A DNA stretch of 64,000 bases from Bacteroidota bacterium (GCA_008933805.1 WBUH01000004.1:1-64000), one strand, 5' to 3'; shown: positions 18,094 to 27,917, numbered from the stretch's first letter. Made by a program: numbers and translations. Notes: generated by a model from the letters alone, not told the origin.

Positions 18094-18708
18094 GTGTCGT
18101 TAGCTAGTAAAATCAAAAGCAATGCAAAACTTAAAAAGTTTGTGCATTGGATGCTTATTCCTACCAACCAGGCAAGACCTCGTTTGTGGGTACAATGGCT
18201 TGTAAATCCTTTTTATCATAAAAAGGGTAAGGGTGCCCGTATATGCCGATATGTGCGTATGGATGTACTACCCTTTAACCATTTTGAAATTGGCGAATAC
18301 AGCACCATTGAAGATTTTAGTGTGGTAAACAACGGCGTAGGGCCGGTGAGTATAGGCAGCAATACGCGCATTGGTTTGGGTAATGTGCTGATTGGCCCTG
18401 TGAAGGTAGGCAGTCAGGTTATTTTAGCCCAAAATGTGGTATTAAGCGGCCTAAATCATGGATATGAAGACATCAATACACCCATACGCCTGCAAAAAGT
18501 AACTACTGCCCAAATAACTGTTGAGGATGAAGTTTGGATTGGTGCTAATGCCGTTTTAACTGCCGGCATTACTATTGGCAAGCACAGTGTGGTAGCAGGG
18601 GGCAGCGTGGTTACTAAAGACGTGCCCCCCTATAGCGTAGTAGGCGGCAATCCCGCCCGGATATTAAAACAGTACAATCCCCAATCTAGGCAATGGGAGA
18701 GAGTATAA
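18094..18708 (+). CDS. Hexapeptide-repeat acyltransferase
   Basis: 204 residues, GTG start at 18094. The left-handed beta-helix is visible from about residue 66 onward as repeating I/V/L-G-x4 units (EIGEYSTIEDFSV, VSIGSNTRIGLGNV, ITVEDEVWIGANAVL), with active-site His in GLNHGYED and the usual C-terminal GNPARILK. It resembles O-acetyltransferases of the WbbJ/Maa class that modify sugars in surface polysaccharides. No polysaccharide cluster surrounds it, so the acceptor is unknown. Confidence 0.88.
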   Translation: MSLASKIKSNAKLKKFVHWMLIPTNQARPRLWVQWLVNPFYHKKGKGARICRYVRMDVLPFNHFEIGEYSTIEDFSVVNNGVGPVSIGSNTRIGLGNVLIGPVKVGSQVILAQNVVLSGLNHGYEDINTPIRLQKVTTAQITVEDEVWIGANAVLTAGITIGKHSVVAGGSVVTKDVPPYSVVGGNPARILKQYNPQSRQWERV

Positions 18709-18791
18709 CCGTTTTTTTCATCAGGCAGCTTTTCTAAAGCCTGAATTTTAAAATAATGTTAAGCAATTTTATGACGGGGCTGCAAACACAA

Positions 18792-18821
18792 AGGCTGCTT
18801 ATTTAAAAAAATAAACAGCCT
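18792..18821 (+). terminator. Terminator-like hairpin downstream of the acyltransferase
   Basis: AGGCTG (18792-18797) with CAGCCT (18816-18821), extended by TTATTT/AAATAA around an A-rich loop. There is no long T run, so it is a weak terminator at best. A second small hairpin TCAGGC/GCCTGA lies nearer the gene (18721-18744). Confidence 0.4.
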
Positions 18822-18880
18822 AATTGTCGGTAGTTTTTAGCCTAAGCTAATGCAATTGAAGGGCGCACAAGTTGTTTTAA

Positions 18881-18911
18881 CCATTCTTGTTTATCGCAAA
18901 CAAGGGTATGG
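18881..18911. repeat. Hairpin upstream of the XRE regulator
   Basis: CCAT-t-CTTGTTT (18881-18892) pairs with AAACAAG-ggt-ATGG (18898-18911). The 18709-19004 interval has no gene; it holds this hairpin, the hairpins above, an operator-like inverted repeat (18926-18941) and a -7 box. Confidence 0.45.
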
Positions 18912-18925
18912 AAGTAGTGTTTAAT

Positions 18926-18977
18926 TTACTTATGCAAGTAATAACTATCGTTTTTTAATTACCACAACTTATATTTG
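18926..18977 (+). promoter_or_regulatory. Operator-like inverted repeat and -7 box for the XRE regulator
   Basis: TTACTT-atgc-AAGTAA (18926-18941) is a perfect 6-4-6 inverted repeat; TATATTTG (18970-18977) matches TAnnTTTG and lies 27 bases before the ATG. The inverted repeat sits about where the upstream promoter element would be, as expected for self-repression by the regulator. Confidence 0.45.
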
Positions 18978-19004
18978 TAAGCAACTATTTAGGGTTGTAA
19001 TACT

Positions 19005-19373
19005 ATGGTTGTACTAATTGCAGAAGAAATAAGACGTTTACGAATGTCAAAATCGTTCAGTCAAGACTATATGGCGGAAAAGCTTGGCATAACCCAACAA
19101 GCATACTCTAAAATCGAAAATCAGGTATCAGAAGCATCGCTGAGCCGCTTGCAGCAGATAGCGCAGATACTGGATGTGCCTCTGCCGCACTTGCTTGGCC
19201 TGACTGAAGAAGAAATGAGTAACGGCTCAGTAACTCCCAGCGAGCGAAAGGTGTATCACGAGATCATTGTGAATCAACAAAAAATTATTGAGAAGCAGGA
19301 AGAAACTATCCGTACAATTTCGGCTTCGTTGGTGATACTGCAAACGGGTGGCAGTTTCAGACCCAATCATTAA
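19005..19373 (+). CDS. XRE-family helix-turn-helix regulator
   Basis: 122 residues. N-terminal HTH_3 domain (about 5-65: IRRLRMSKSFSQDYMAEKLG, then ITQQAYSKIENQ), followed by a C-terminal coiled-coil-like tail (QQKIIEKQEETIRTISASL) that probably drives oligomerisation. There is no toxin, phage or restriction partner beside it, so the target is unknown apart from possible autoregulation through the inverted repeat upstream. Confidence 0.88.
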   Translation: MVVLIAEEIRRLRMSKSFSQDYMAEKLGITQQAYSKIENQVSEASLSRLQQIAQILDVPLPHLLGLTEEEMSNGSVTPSERKVYHEIIVNQQKIIEKQEETIRTISASLVILQTGGSFRPNH

Positions 19374-19388
19374 AAATTTGAAATTTTT
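19372..19388 (+). terminator. Possible terminator of the XRE gene
   Basis: AAAAATTT-g-AAATTTTT immediately after the stop codon: an AT-only perfect palindrome. Weak stem, so low confidence. Confidence 0.3.
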
Positions 19389-19548
19389 GTTATTTTAAGG
19401 CTATTTATTCTATCATTTGATATCAGTTGTAACAAAAACATGCTTTTCTTAAAAAAAACATAGGTCAAAACCAATTTTTTTAAACTTTCCTTCATAAAAA
19501 TCAGTAACAGCTACTAAAAATGGTTGATTTTTACAGGATTGCAAAAAA

Positions 19549-19579
19549 ATAAACCCGATTATTTTTTAACCGGGTTTAT
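19549..19579 (-). terminator. Terminator of fumC
   Basis: Stem ATAAACCCG/CGGGTTTAT (19549-19557 with 19571-19579), followed on the minus strand by a T-rich run. It lies 27 bases beyond the fumC stop. Confidence 0.75.
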
Positions 19580-19605
19580 ACTTTATAAATGAAAGGTTAT
19601 TAGAC

Positions 19606-21006
19606 TTATTTAAGGTTGCCCACCATGTCTTCAGGACGCACCCAAAGGTCGAACTGCTCTGATGTCAACAGGCCTAAGTCAATAGCAGCCTGCTTAAGTG
19701 TAGAACCTTCTTTGTGAGCTTTTTTAGCAATTTTAGCGGCATTATCGTACCCTATATGAGTATTTAATGCAGTAACTAACATTAGTGAGTTATCAAGATT
19801 CTTTTTAATGTCAGCAAGGTTAGGTTCAATACCTACAGCACAGTTATTGTTAAACGATACGCAGGCATCACCTATTAAACGTGCGCTGTGCAATACGTTT
19901 GCAGCAATAAGGGGTTTAAATACGTTCAACTCAAAATGACCGTTGCTACCTCCAATGCTCACCGCAACATCATTACCCATAACCTGTGCGCACACCATGG
20001 TTAATGCTTCGGGTTGGGTTGGGTTTACTTTGCCGGGCATAATTGATGAGCCGGGCTCGTTATCAGGTATCAAAATCTCACCAATACCGCAACGGGGTCC
20101 GCTACTAAGCATACGGATATCGTTTGCAACCTTCATTAAAGCCACTGCAGCACGTTTCAACGCACCGCTCAACTCTACCATACCATCATGGGCGGCAAGG
20201 CTTTCAAACTTGTTAGGAGCCGTTATAAACGGATAACCGCTTAGTTGTGCAATCTTATCCGCTACTTTTTCGGCATAGCCGGCAGGCGCATTCAAGCCTG
20301 TACCAACTGCTGTTCCGCCAAGTGCAAGCTCACGCACTGCTTCAAGGGCATTTTTAACTGCGCGGATGCTATTGGTTATTTGTTGTGCATAACCGCTAAA
20401 CTCTTGTCCCAAAGTAAGCGGGGTTGCATCCATAAAGTGGGTGCGACCAATTTTTACTATATTTTTAAACTCCTCAGCTTTTTTTGTTAAAGTATCACGC
20501 AACATCTCCATACCGGGCAGGGTTATCTCAACCACTTGCTTGTATGCCGCAATGTGCATTGCTGTGGGGTAGGTATCGTTGCTTGATTGTGATTTGTTTA
20601 CATCATCGTTGGGGTGAAGTACTTTCTTCTCATCCAAAAGGTTTCCGCCATTTACTACGTGGCCACGGTTAGCTACAACCTCATTCACGTTCATGTTGCT
20701 TTGGGTACCGCTACCGGTTTGCCAAATTACCAATGGAAACTGGTCGTCAAGTTTGCCTTCCAAAATCTCATCGCAAACTTTGCCTATCAGCGCAGCTTTA
20801 TCAGTACCTAAAACACCTAAATCAGCATTAGTAAGTGCAGCAGCTTTTTTAAGTATGGCAAATGCCTTTATAATCTCAATAGGCATTTTATCGCCGGGGC
20901 CGCCAATTTTAAAATTTTGAAGTGAGCGTTGGGTTTGTGCTGCCCAATAAACGTTAGCGGGCACTTGTACTTCGCCCAAACTGTCGCGTTCTATCCTATA
21001 GTCCAT
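19606..21006 (-). CDS. fumC: Fumarate hydratase, class II
   Basis: Reversible hydration of fumarate to L-malate in the TCA cycle; iron-independent homotetramer. 466 residues, normal length. Visible: signature [29 protein letters not shown], the [19 protein letters not shown] region (quoted in family form) and [19 protein letters not shown] near the C-terminus. The promoter candidate at 21037-21070 and the terminator at 19549-19579 make it a single-gene unit. Confidence 0.97.
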   Translation of the reverse strand: MDYRIERDSLGEVQVPANVYWAAQTQRSLQNFKIGGPGDKMPIEIIKAFAILKKAAALTNADLGVLGTDKAALIGKVCDEILEGKLDDQFPLVIWQTGSGTQSNMNVNEVVANRGHVVNGGNLLDEKKVLHPNDDVNKSQSSNDTYPTAMHIAAYKQVVEITLPGMEMLRDTLTKKAEEFKNIVKIGRTHFMDATPLTLGQEFSGYAQQITNSIRAVKNALEAVRELALGGTAVGTGLNAPAGYAEKVADKIAQLSGYPFITAPNKFESLAAHDGMVELSGALKRAAVALMKVANDIRMLSSGPRCGIGEILIPDNEPGSSIMPGKVNPTQPEALTMVCAQVMGNDVAVSIGGSNGHFELNVFKPLIAANVLHSARLIGDACVSFNNNCAVGIEPNLADIKKNLDNSLMLVTALNTHIGYDNAAKIAKKAHKEGSTLKQAAIDLGLLTSEQFDLWVRPEDMVGNLK

Positions 21007-21036
21007 CTGGTTTTTATTTGATTATGAAAAGATGCG

Positions 21037-21070
21037 CAAAAGTAAGAATTTGGTTTTGGTTATGGGGCAA
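21037..21070 (-). promoter_or_regulatory. Promoter candidate of fumC
   Basis: On the minus strand TTG (21070-21068), 23 bases, then TACTTTTG (21044-21037), matching TAnnTTTG. The spacing is at the long end. The -7 box is about 30 bases upstream of the start codon. Confidence 0.45.
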
Positions 21071-21139
21071 AACAGGGGCTTTTTATAACATATCGCGTAT
21101 GTTACAATTTATGTTTGCTGCACATTGAAAAACAGCCGA

Positions 21140-22048
21140 TTAGAATATGCCAAAGATTTTTTTGCGCGGCTTTTTGATAAGAGTATTCAATACCATTTTG
21201 CGCTCGTAAGTGTAGGTAGAAGGCCAATTAAACGACTCTGCACCGGTTTTTACAGCAACTATACCATCAAAGTCGCCAAACTCATCGTAAAACACTAAAC
21301 GGCCTGTTTTCTCTTCTATCAGCATACGACCCTGAACTTTGGCCGAGCCGCTATGGATGGCTGAAAGTCCCAGTGCCTTCATCATATTATCCGAGCCTGT
21401 AAAAGTGCCTTCGTGAGAACTGAAAAAGAGTTCGAAGCATTTTTGACCCAATGTATCCACACGATTACCGATGGTAACTTTAAACAAGTGGTTAATCACT
21501 AAATCAAACCCTGCATGGAACAGCGTATCGGTTCGCTTCATCATCGTATCACCAAGTGCGCTGTTTAAGTAGCCAATGTTAAACATCAGATTTTTGCTGC
21601 GGTTATACATGTACTTAAAATCACGGGTTTGTTGCAACTGTGCGTTTATCTCAACGGTTGGCCCTAAAAAGCCCCCCTTCCTGTCGTATTGAAATATCAC
21701 CTTCACCAAAGGGGTTTTTCCCATGTTGGTCATGGTATCAATAATGCCGTTGGCTTTGCGTATTGAATCTTTACGGAAAAAGTTAAAAATCTTATAGTCT
21801 ACCAACTGGTAGTCTTTCTTTTTTTCAAGAATGTCTTGCTCAATATCCAGTGTGGCGTCAGAGATTACCCACTCGGTTTCATCAATACTATCGTTGCCCT
21901 GTATTACTTTATACAGTTCGTCGACGCTACAGTTATAGGTAGCCGTGTATTTTTTTGACAGATTTATACGGCGCAACTTTATTTGTTGCGCAGTGGCATC
22001 GGCCAAAAAGCATAAAACAAAAAACAATCCCAATAAATACTTGAACAT
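21140..22048 (-). CDS. Exported protein of unknown function
   Basis: 302 residues from the Met at 22048, which starts directly at the signal peptide (MFKYLLGLFFVLCFLADATA, cleavage before QQ); an ATG at 22057 adds three residues. The mature part is rich in beta strands, with no Cys pair or catalytic motif I recognise. It ends in the basic segment KKPRKKIFGIF. It is probably periplasmic or outer-membrane associated. No gene nearby gives a functional clue. Confidence 0.7.
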   Translation of the reverse strand: MFKYLLGLFFVLCFLADATAQQIKLRRINLSKKYTATYNCSVDELYKVIQGNDSIDETEWVISDATLDIEQDILEKKKDYQLVDYKIFNFFRKDSIRKANGIIDTMTNMGKTPLVKVIFQYDRKGGFLGPTVEINAQLQQTRDFKYMYNRSKNLMFNIGYLNSALGDTMMKRTDTLFHAGFDLVINHLFKVTIGNRVDTLGQKCFELFFSSHEGTFTGSDNMMKALGLSAIHSGSAKVQGRMLIEEKTGRLVFYDEFGDFDGIVAVKTGAESFNWPSTYTYERKMVLNTLIKKPRKKIFGIF

Positions 22049-22138
22049 CACGGGCACAAAAAAGTCAAAAAAACGTTAATCAGCAAACGAAAGTTATACC
22101 TAAAAATTGCATTTGCAACATTTGGTTACAAAATAGGG

Positions 22139-23539
22139 TTATTCTATCACAAAAACCTGCCCTTTTTGCGGTATCTCAACATGGTTCAATCCTTCGGCCA
22201 CCAAATTCTTTTGCAAAGCCATCATGCTGGTTTCTTCGCCGTGTACCAACAAAATCTTTTTAGTACGGGAACCATTCACCTGTTTTATATAGCGCATCAA
22301 ACCTTCATTATCAGGGTGGGCACTAAACGCATCTGTTTTATGTATGGGTGAAAAAACAGGCAACTCGCGGTTCTTAATTGCAATAGTTGGCTGGCCTTGT
22401 AACAAACGGTACCCCAAAGTACCTTCGGCACAAAAGCCTGCAATCAAAATATGGGCTTTAGGGTTGCTTATGTTATCACGAATGTGTTGTTGAATACGTC
22501 CGCCTTCGACCATACCCGCCGCCGAAATGATAATGCAGGGGTCGTTGTGGTGTTTCAACCAATCACTGTCCTTTGCATCGGGTACAAATTCTAATTGGTC
22601 AAACTCAAACAAATCATTGTACTGCCTGTAAAACTCTTGTGCCTCAGCACTAAGGGTGTGTACAAATTTATGGTGGTGCTTGGCCGTTTTTATAGCCAAG
22701 GGACTATCAACAAATATCTTTACGCGGGGTAGCTTACCCTGCCTGAAAAGCTGGTGAAACGTAAATGCAATGGCATGGGTACGACCCACGCTAAATGCCG
22801 GAATAATTAACCTGCCGGGATAATCAACACAAGCAAGGTTGGTATAATGCAGCAGTTCATCACCGGGGGTGCGCTGGGCTATGTGCTTTCGGCCGCCATA
22901 GGTGCTTTCTGTAACCAGATAATCCACCTCAGGCATAGCTTGAGGGTCTGGCACCAATTGGCCGCCGTAATTACCCAAATCGCCTGTGAACCCTATGCGG
23001 GTTTCCTTCCCTCCTACCTCAACTTTAATAAAGGCACTCACCGCGCCTAATATGTGGCCGGCATTATAAAAGGTCAGTTCTGCCTCGGGGGTAATACTAA
23101 ACGGTTTTCCCAACTCCACCGTTACCATACTGCCAACGGCTTGCTTAAGATGCTTAAGGGTGTAAGGAGTTTTAACCGTTGTTCTTTTCTTTCCCCTGCC
23201 GGTTCTCTTTTGCCTTTCCGACTCCATGATATTCAGGCTGTCGGCAAGCAAAAGTCCCGTAATATCAGCCGTAGCCGGTGTACAGATTATTTGCCCGTTG
23301 AACCCGTGCTTCACCAATGTGGGCAAATTGCCACTATGGTCGATATGGGCATGAGTAAGTATCACCGCATCAATCATTGCGGGAGAGAAAGGAAAATCTA
23401 TATCGCTTAATGAGCCGAAACGCTTTTGCTGATCATAATCCAACCCACAATCCACCAATAAATTATAACCGCCGGGCAATTGTAGCAGGTGCATACTTCC
23501 CGTAACCTGCCTCGCGGCTCCCCAAATAGTCAACTTCAT
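22139..23539 (-). CDS. Metallo-beta-lactamase/beta-CASP RNA nuclease
   Basis: 466 residues, CPSF73-like. The zinc motif HAHIDHSG (about 69-76) belongs to the metallo-beta-lactamase core; the beta-CASP insert follows (PAFSVGRTHAIAFTF), then the Zn/RMMBL part with HKTDAFSAHPDNEGL and VHGEETSMMAL. Relatives are endo- and 5' exonucleases on RNA. A -7 box TACCTTTG (minus strand, 23554-23547) lies 8 bases from the start codon. Confidence 0.92.
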   Translation of the reverse strand: MKLTIWGAARQVTGSMHLLQLPGGYNLLVDCGLDYDQQKRFGSLSDIDFPFSPAMIDAVILTHAHIDHSGNLPTLVKHGFNGQIICTPATADITGLLLADSLNIMESERQKRTGRGKKRTTVKTPYTLKHLKQAVGSMVTVELGKPFSITPEAELTFYNAGHILGAVSAFIKVEVGGKETRIGFTGDLGNYGGQLVPDPQAMPEVDYLVTESTYGGRKHIAQRTPGDELLHYTNLACVDYPGRLIIPAFSVGRTHAIAFTFHQLFRQGKLPRVKIFVDSPLAIKTAKHHHKFVHTLSAEAQEFYRQYNDLFEFDQLEFVPDAKDSDWLKHHNDPCIIISAAGMVEGGRIQQHIRDNISNPKAHILIAGFCAEGTLGYRLLQGQPTIAIKNRELPVFSPIHKTDAFSAHPDNEGLMRYIKQVNGSRTKKILLVHGEETSMMALQKNLVAEGLNHVEIPQKGQVFVIE

Positions 23540-23618
23540 ATTTTTGCAAAGGTAAGGTTAAACGGTGGTTATTACTTTACTATATAAAGTAAACCCGTAT
23601 AATTGACATATTGATAAC

Positions 23619-24350
23619 CTACTGAGGGCGGAATATTACCTCGCAGGCTTTTGATGCGGCTATCTGTTCAGCCTTCTTTTTAGAAAAATCTTCTCCCCTG
23701 CCAAACTCTTCTCCATCAATTACCACGCTAACCAAATAGCTTTTTTGCTTGCCTTGCCTGCGTTCTTCAAGAGCTTCAAAAGCAATGGTTTTACGGTTCT
23801 TTTGGCACCACTCAATCAATTTACTCTTAAAGTTAATCTCTTTATCGGCAAGGTGATGGATATCGATGTGCGGGTTGATAATACGTTTACTGATGAATTT
23901 TTTGGTAAAGTCGTATCCCTTATCCAAATAAATAGCTCCGATTAGTGCCTCAAAAGCGTTGCCGCTAATGGCACGTATAATCTGGCGGTTGCCGCGGATG
24001 CTTTTGTCGTACTCAAGATAATCCTCAATACCAATCTTGCGGGCAAGTTCGCACAGGTTCTCACGGCTTACTATTTTGGCGCGTAACTCAGTAAGAAATC
24101 CTTCTCCCTTAGTAGGATAGGTAGAAAACAGCACTTCGGCTATTATTGAACTAAGTACCGCATCGCCTAAGTATTCAAGACGTTCGTTGCTTATCCTGCC
24201 TTCTTTCACGTCGTAACGTGTTGAAGCAGAGTGATGCCTGAACGCTTGCTTATACAAATCGGCATTACGGGGCGTAAAGCCCAATAAATTTTTTAAGGAT
24301 TTTACAAAGGGCTTGTCGTGGCTTTTTAACAGTTTAGAAAAAAGTACCAA
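23619..24350 (-). CDS. rnc: Ribonuclease III
   Basis: Cleaves double-stranded RNA in rRNA and mRNA processing. 243 residues: the RNase III domain with NERLEYLGDAVLSS (family signature ERLEFLGDAVL) and ISGNAFEALIGAIYLDKGY, then a dsRNA-binding domain (about 172-240) ending KKKAEQIAASKACEVI. It is the last gene of an acpP-fabF-rnc run, 6 bases after fabF, an order widely shared in Bacteroidota. Confidence 0.95.
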   Translation of the reverse strand: MVLFSKLLKSHDKPFVKSLKNLLGFTPRNADLYKQAFRHHSASTRYDVKEGRISNERLEYLGDAVLSSIIAEVLFSTYPTKGEGFLTELRAKIVSRENLCELARKIGIEDYLEYDKSIRGNRQIIRAISGNAFEALIGAIYLDKGYDFTKKFISKRIINPHIDIHHLADKEINFKSKLIEWCQKNRKTIAFEALEERRQGKQKSYLVSVVIDGEEFGRGEDFSKKKAEQIAASKACEVIFRPQ

Positions 24351-24356
24351 GGAGCC

Positions 24357-25610
24357 TTACGATGTATATTTTTTGAGAATGACTGTGGCATTGTGGCCGC
24401 CAAACCCAAAGGTATTGCTTAGTGCATAGTTTACCTCGCGCACTTGGTGTGTGTTGAAGGTAAGGTTCAGGCCGCTGTCAATATCAGGGTCGTCGGTAAA
24501 ATGGTTAATTGTGGGGGGGATAATCCCTTTGTTAATTGCCAACAAACAAGCCAATGACTCAATGGCTCCTGCTGCACCCAGCAAGTGTCCGGTCATACTT
24601 TTGGTGCTGCTTATGTTCATGTTATAAGCATGGTCTCCAAATACTTGTTTAATAGCTTTTAACTCGGCAACATCACCCAATGGGGTACTGGTACCGTGCA
24701 CATTCACATAATCAATGTCTTGAGCAGTGATGCCTGCATCGGCAAGTGCGCTCTTCATTACCGCAATTACACCCAACCCTTCAGGGTGAGGAGCCGTAAT
24801 GTGGTAAGCATCAGCGCTCATACCTCCGCCAACAACCTCAGCATAAATTTTGGCACCGCGCGCTTTGGCGTGTTCCAATTCTTCAAGCACAAGGGTAGCA
24901 CTGCCTTCGCCCAATACAAAACCATCACGGTCTTTATCAAACGGGCGCGATGCTGTCTTATAGTCATCGTTGCGCTCGCTTAGGGCTTTCATTGAGTTAA
25001 AACCGCCCACAGCAGGTTCGTTCACACAAGCCTCGCTGCCACCGGTAATTATAGCATCGGCTTTCCCAAGCCTGATGTAATTAAATGAATCAATTACAGA
25101 GTGATTTGAAGTAGCACAGGCCGATACAGTAGCGTAGTTAGGCCCGCGGAAACCATATTTCATAGATATGTGTCCTGCTGCAATATCAGCAATCATCATA
25201 GGTATGAAAAATGGGCTAAAGCGCGGAGTTCCGTCGCCTTTAGCATAATCAACCACTTCATGAAAAAAACTGGTAAGACCGCCAATACCGGTTCCCCAAA
25301 TAACACCAATACGGTCTTTGTCTACTTTTTCAAGGTCAAGACCGCTGTCTTTAACAGCTTCGTCACTGGTAACTACAGCATACTGGGTGTAAGGGTCCAT
25401 TCTACGTGCTTCCTTTTTATCAATAAAGTTATACACGTCGAAGTTTTTCACCTCGCAAGCGAATTTCGTTTTGAATTTTGAAGCATCAAAACGGGTAATG
25501 GGGCCGGCACCGCTTACCCCGTTTTTTAAACCTTCCCAATATTCGGGAGCGCTATTTCCAAGCGGGGTAAGTGCACCAATCCCCGTAATAACAACTCTTT
25601 TAAGCTGCAT
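24357..25610 (-). CDS. fabF: 3-oxoacyl-[acyl-carrier-protein] synthase II
   Basis: Condenses malonyl-ACP with acyl-ACP in fatty acid elongation. 417 residues. Active-site Cys165 in VSACATSNHS, catalytic His in VHGTSTPLGD and in TGHLLGAAGA, and the C-terminal NTFGFGGHNA loop are all present. It lies 25 bases after acpP, whose product carries its substrate. Confidence 0.96.
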   Translation of the reverse strand: MQLKRVVITGIGALTPLGNSAPEYWEGLKNGVSGAGPITRFDASKFKTKFACEVKNFDVYNFIDKKEARRMDPYTQYAVVTSDEAVKDSGLDLEKVDKDRIGVIWGTGIGGLTSFFHEVVDYAKGDGTPRFSPFFIPMMIADIAAGHISMKYGFRGPNYATVSACATSNHSVIDSFNYIRLGKADAIITGGSEACVNEPAVGGFNSMKALSERNDDYKTASRPFDKDRDGFVLGEGSATLVLEELEHAKARGAKIYAEVVGGGMSADAYHITAPHPEGLGVIAVMKSALADAGITAQDIDYVNVHGTSTPLGDVAELKAIKQVFGDHAYNMNISSTKSMTGHLLGAAGAIESLACLLAINKGIIPPTINHFTDDPDIDSGLNLTFNTHQVREVNYALSNTFGFGGHNATVILKKYTS

Positions 25611-25635
25611 ACGGGCTAATAAATTTTTTTAATGA

Positions 25636-25872
25636 TTACTTAGCGTTGTTCTCAATGTAAGTGATGGCGTCACCAACGGTCGAAATCTTTTCGGCTTGGT
25701 CGTCAGGAATTGAAATATTAAATTCCTTCTCAAATTCCATAATAAGCTCAACAGTATCCAATGAGTCTGCGCCTAAATCGTTCGTAAAGCTGGCCTCATG
25801 GGTAACTTCGCTCTCTTCTACACTAAGTTTGTCAATAATTATCGACTTTACTCTTGTGGCGATGTCTGACAT
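25636..25872 (-). CDS. acpP: Acyl carrier protein
   Basis: 78 residues, acidic four-helix ACP. The phosphopantetheine attachment serine is Ser37 in [12 protein letters not shown]. First gene of the acpP-fabF-rnc run, divergent from the IPExxxVDY-type gene. Confidence 0.97.
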   Translation of the reverse strand: MSDIATRVKSIIIDKLSVEESEVTHEASFTNDLGADSLDTVELIMEFEKEFNISIPDDQAEKISTVGDAITYIENNAK

Positions 25873-25972
25873 TTTCTTCTCCTTTTTTGGTTAAATTTGA
25901 AGCTGCAAATAACTGCTTTTTCAAACAAAAACACAATAAAAAAAATATTGCCAAAAGCAGCCCCCAATCCCT

Positions 25973-26416
25973 TTGGATACGCCTAAGAACAAATATTTGT
26001 CTTTATTTGATGCCGGCACACCCCTACCGACTGAAAGCCTTTTAATGGCAGGGATAGCCTCTAATCAGAAGGGTTACAGGTTGGTTTGGCAAATCAACTC
26101 GCTGCCCGGTATACACCTGCAACGTATCGACGATTTATTCTACCGCCACAAGAAGGGCGAAGACATTTATATTCAGTGTTTTGAGTTTACGGATGAGGAG
26201 TACGGATATACCTACAGAGTGGTAGGCAACCGCACAAGTAACAATATTTTAATACAGGAACATAAAAATACTGACTATTTTTTGCTGGTGAAAGGCGGGT
26301 TGGAAGAAAATAGCTGGGTGAAGTTGCTGGCTGATATGAAAAAGCTGACATTTGCCCTTGCTGTTTATGCTATTGACTTTAATAAGCTTAAAAACAAAGA
26401 CGTTTTATATTTTTAA
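25973..26416 (+). CDS. IPExxxVDY-family protein with degenerate signature
   Basis: 147 residues, TTG start at 25973. Overall layout matches the Bacteroidota IPExxxVDY family: LVWQINSLPGIHLQRIDDL, FTDEEYGYTYRVVGN, and a C-terminal YAIDFNKLKNKDVLYF. The naming motif reads IQEHKNTDY here, so Pro becomes Gln and Val becomes Thr. The family is usually found beside pyk, as here (24 bases upstream), but its function is unknown. Confidence 0.8.
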   Translation: MDTPKNKYLSLFDAGTPLPTESLLMAGIASNQKGYRLVWQINSLPGIHLQRIDDLFYRHKKGEDIYIQCFEFTDEEYGYTYRVVGNRTSNNILIQEHKNTDYFLLVKGGLEENSWVKLLADMKKLTFALAVYAIDFNKLKNKDVLYF

Positions 26417-26439
26417 AATACACACTTTAAACATTAATC

Positions 26440-27882
26440 ATGAAATACAGGCCAAAGTTTAACCGTACCAAAATAATAGCCACTATAGGCCCCGCTACTT
26501 CGAGCTACAAAATGCTGAAAGAGATTATTGTGGCCGGGGTGGATGTGTGCCGCCTGAATTTTTCGCACGGTAAACACGAAGACCATGTGGGTGTTATCCA
26601 AAACATCCGGAAAATAAATACCGAACTAGGCTGCAATGTGGGTATACTGCTTGATTTACAAGGCCCCAAACTGCGCATTGGTGAGGTTGAGAACAATAAA
26701 ATTACACTGGTTACAGGCAAAGAACTGATTATCACTACGCAAAAAATCATTGGTACGGCTGAGAAGTTGTTTATTGACTTTGAAATGCTGACCAAGGATG
26801 TGAAAAAAGGTCACAAGATTTTGCTGGATGATGGTAAGGTGGAGTTAAAAGTACTTGAAGTACTGAACCGCACTGAGATATTGGCCAAGGTGATACATGG
26901 CGGCGACCTTTCATCTAAAAAAGGCTTCAACCTGCCACAAACTGCACTATCTATTCCCAGCATTACTAAAAAAGATATTGAAGATATTGAGTTTGGATTG
27001 TCATACGATGTGGAGTGGATTGGTTTATCGTTTGTACGCAAGCCTGAAGAGATTCACGAGCTGAAAAACATTATTGCCCGCCACGAAAAACGCACCAAAG
27101 TGGTGGCTAAGATTGAAAAGCCCGAAGCCTTAAAAAACATTGATAAGATTATTGATGCTACGGATGCTATAATGGTAGCCCGCGGTGACTTGGGTGTTGA
27201 GATGCCGCTTGAAGAGGTGCCTTTGATACAGAAGCAAATTGTTAAAAAATGTCTTGCCGCTGCAAAGCCCGTAATTATTGCTACCCAAATGATGGAAAGC
27301 ATGATTACCAGCCCTACTCCTACCCGTGCCGAAACTAACGACGTTGCAAACGCTGTATTGGATGGTGCTGATGCTGTGATGCTGAGTGCTGAAACTTCGG
27401 TGGGTGCATATCCTACTGAAACCATTAAAACAATGGAAAAGATTGTGCGCCACGTTGAGGAGCATGATATGATATACCACAAGGGTGACGGACCTGACAA
27501 CTCTGAATCGCGCAGCTATATTACCGATGTTATTTGTTTTACGGCTACCCGTATGAGTATGCACATTAAAAGTGCTAAGGCTATTGCCTCTATGACCCGC
27601 TCAGGTTATACTGCGTTTAAGCTGGCCAGCTACCGCCCCCGTGCCAATATATTCATCTTTACCAACAACCCTTCGTTGCTTAATACATTAAGCCTTGTGT
27701 GGGGTATCCGCGGTTTTTACTACGATAAGTTTGTAACTACGGATGAAACCATCAGGGATGTAAACGAGATGATGAAAAAGGCAGGCTATGCAAAAACCGG
27801 TGATATTGTAATTAACACCGCCAGCATGCCTATCCACGATAAATCAATGACGAATGCCGTAAAGATTAGTAAGGTAGAATAA
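26440..27882 (+). CDS. pyk: Pyruvate kinase
   Basis: Last step of glycolysis, phosphoenolpyruvate plus ADP to pyruvate plus ATP. 480 residues. Visible: KIIATIGPATSSYKMLKEI and CRLNFSHG at the N-terminus, catalytic region VVAKIEKPEAL, metal/substrate loop VARGDLGVEMPLEEVP, and MMESMITSPTPTRAETNDVA. The C-terminal domain is complete. Transcription probably stops at 27918-27959. Confidence 0.97.
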   Translation: MKYRPKFNRTKIIATIGPATSSYKMLKEIIVAGVDVCRLNFSHGKHEDHVGVIQNIRKINTELGCNVGILLDLQGPKLRIGEVENNKITLVTGKELIITTQKIIGTAEKLFIDFEMLTKDVKKGHKILLDDGKVELKVLEVLNRTEILAKVIHGGDLSSKKGFNLPQTALSIPSITKKDIEDIEFGLSYDVEWIGLSFVRKPEEIHELKNIIARHEKRTKVVAKIEKPEALKNIDKIIDATDAIMVARGDLGVEMPLEEVPLIQKQIVKKCLAAAKPVIIATQMMESMITSPTPTRAETNDVANAVLDGADAVMLSAETSVGAYPTETIKTMEKIVRHVEEHDMIYHKGDGPDNSESRSYITDVICFTATRMSMHIKSAKAIASMTRSGYTAFKLASYRPRANIFIFTNNPSLLNTLSLVWGIRGFYYDKFVTTDETIRDVNEMMKKAGYAKTGDIVINTASMPIHDKSMTNAVKISKVE

Positions 27883-27917
27883 CTTCTGTTCTAATACCAA
27901 GACACAGATAATAACCA

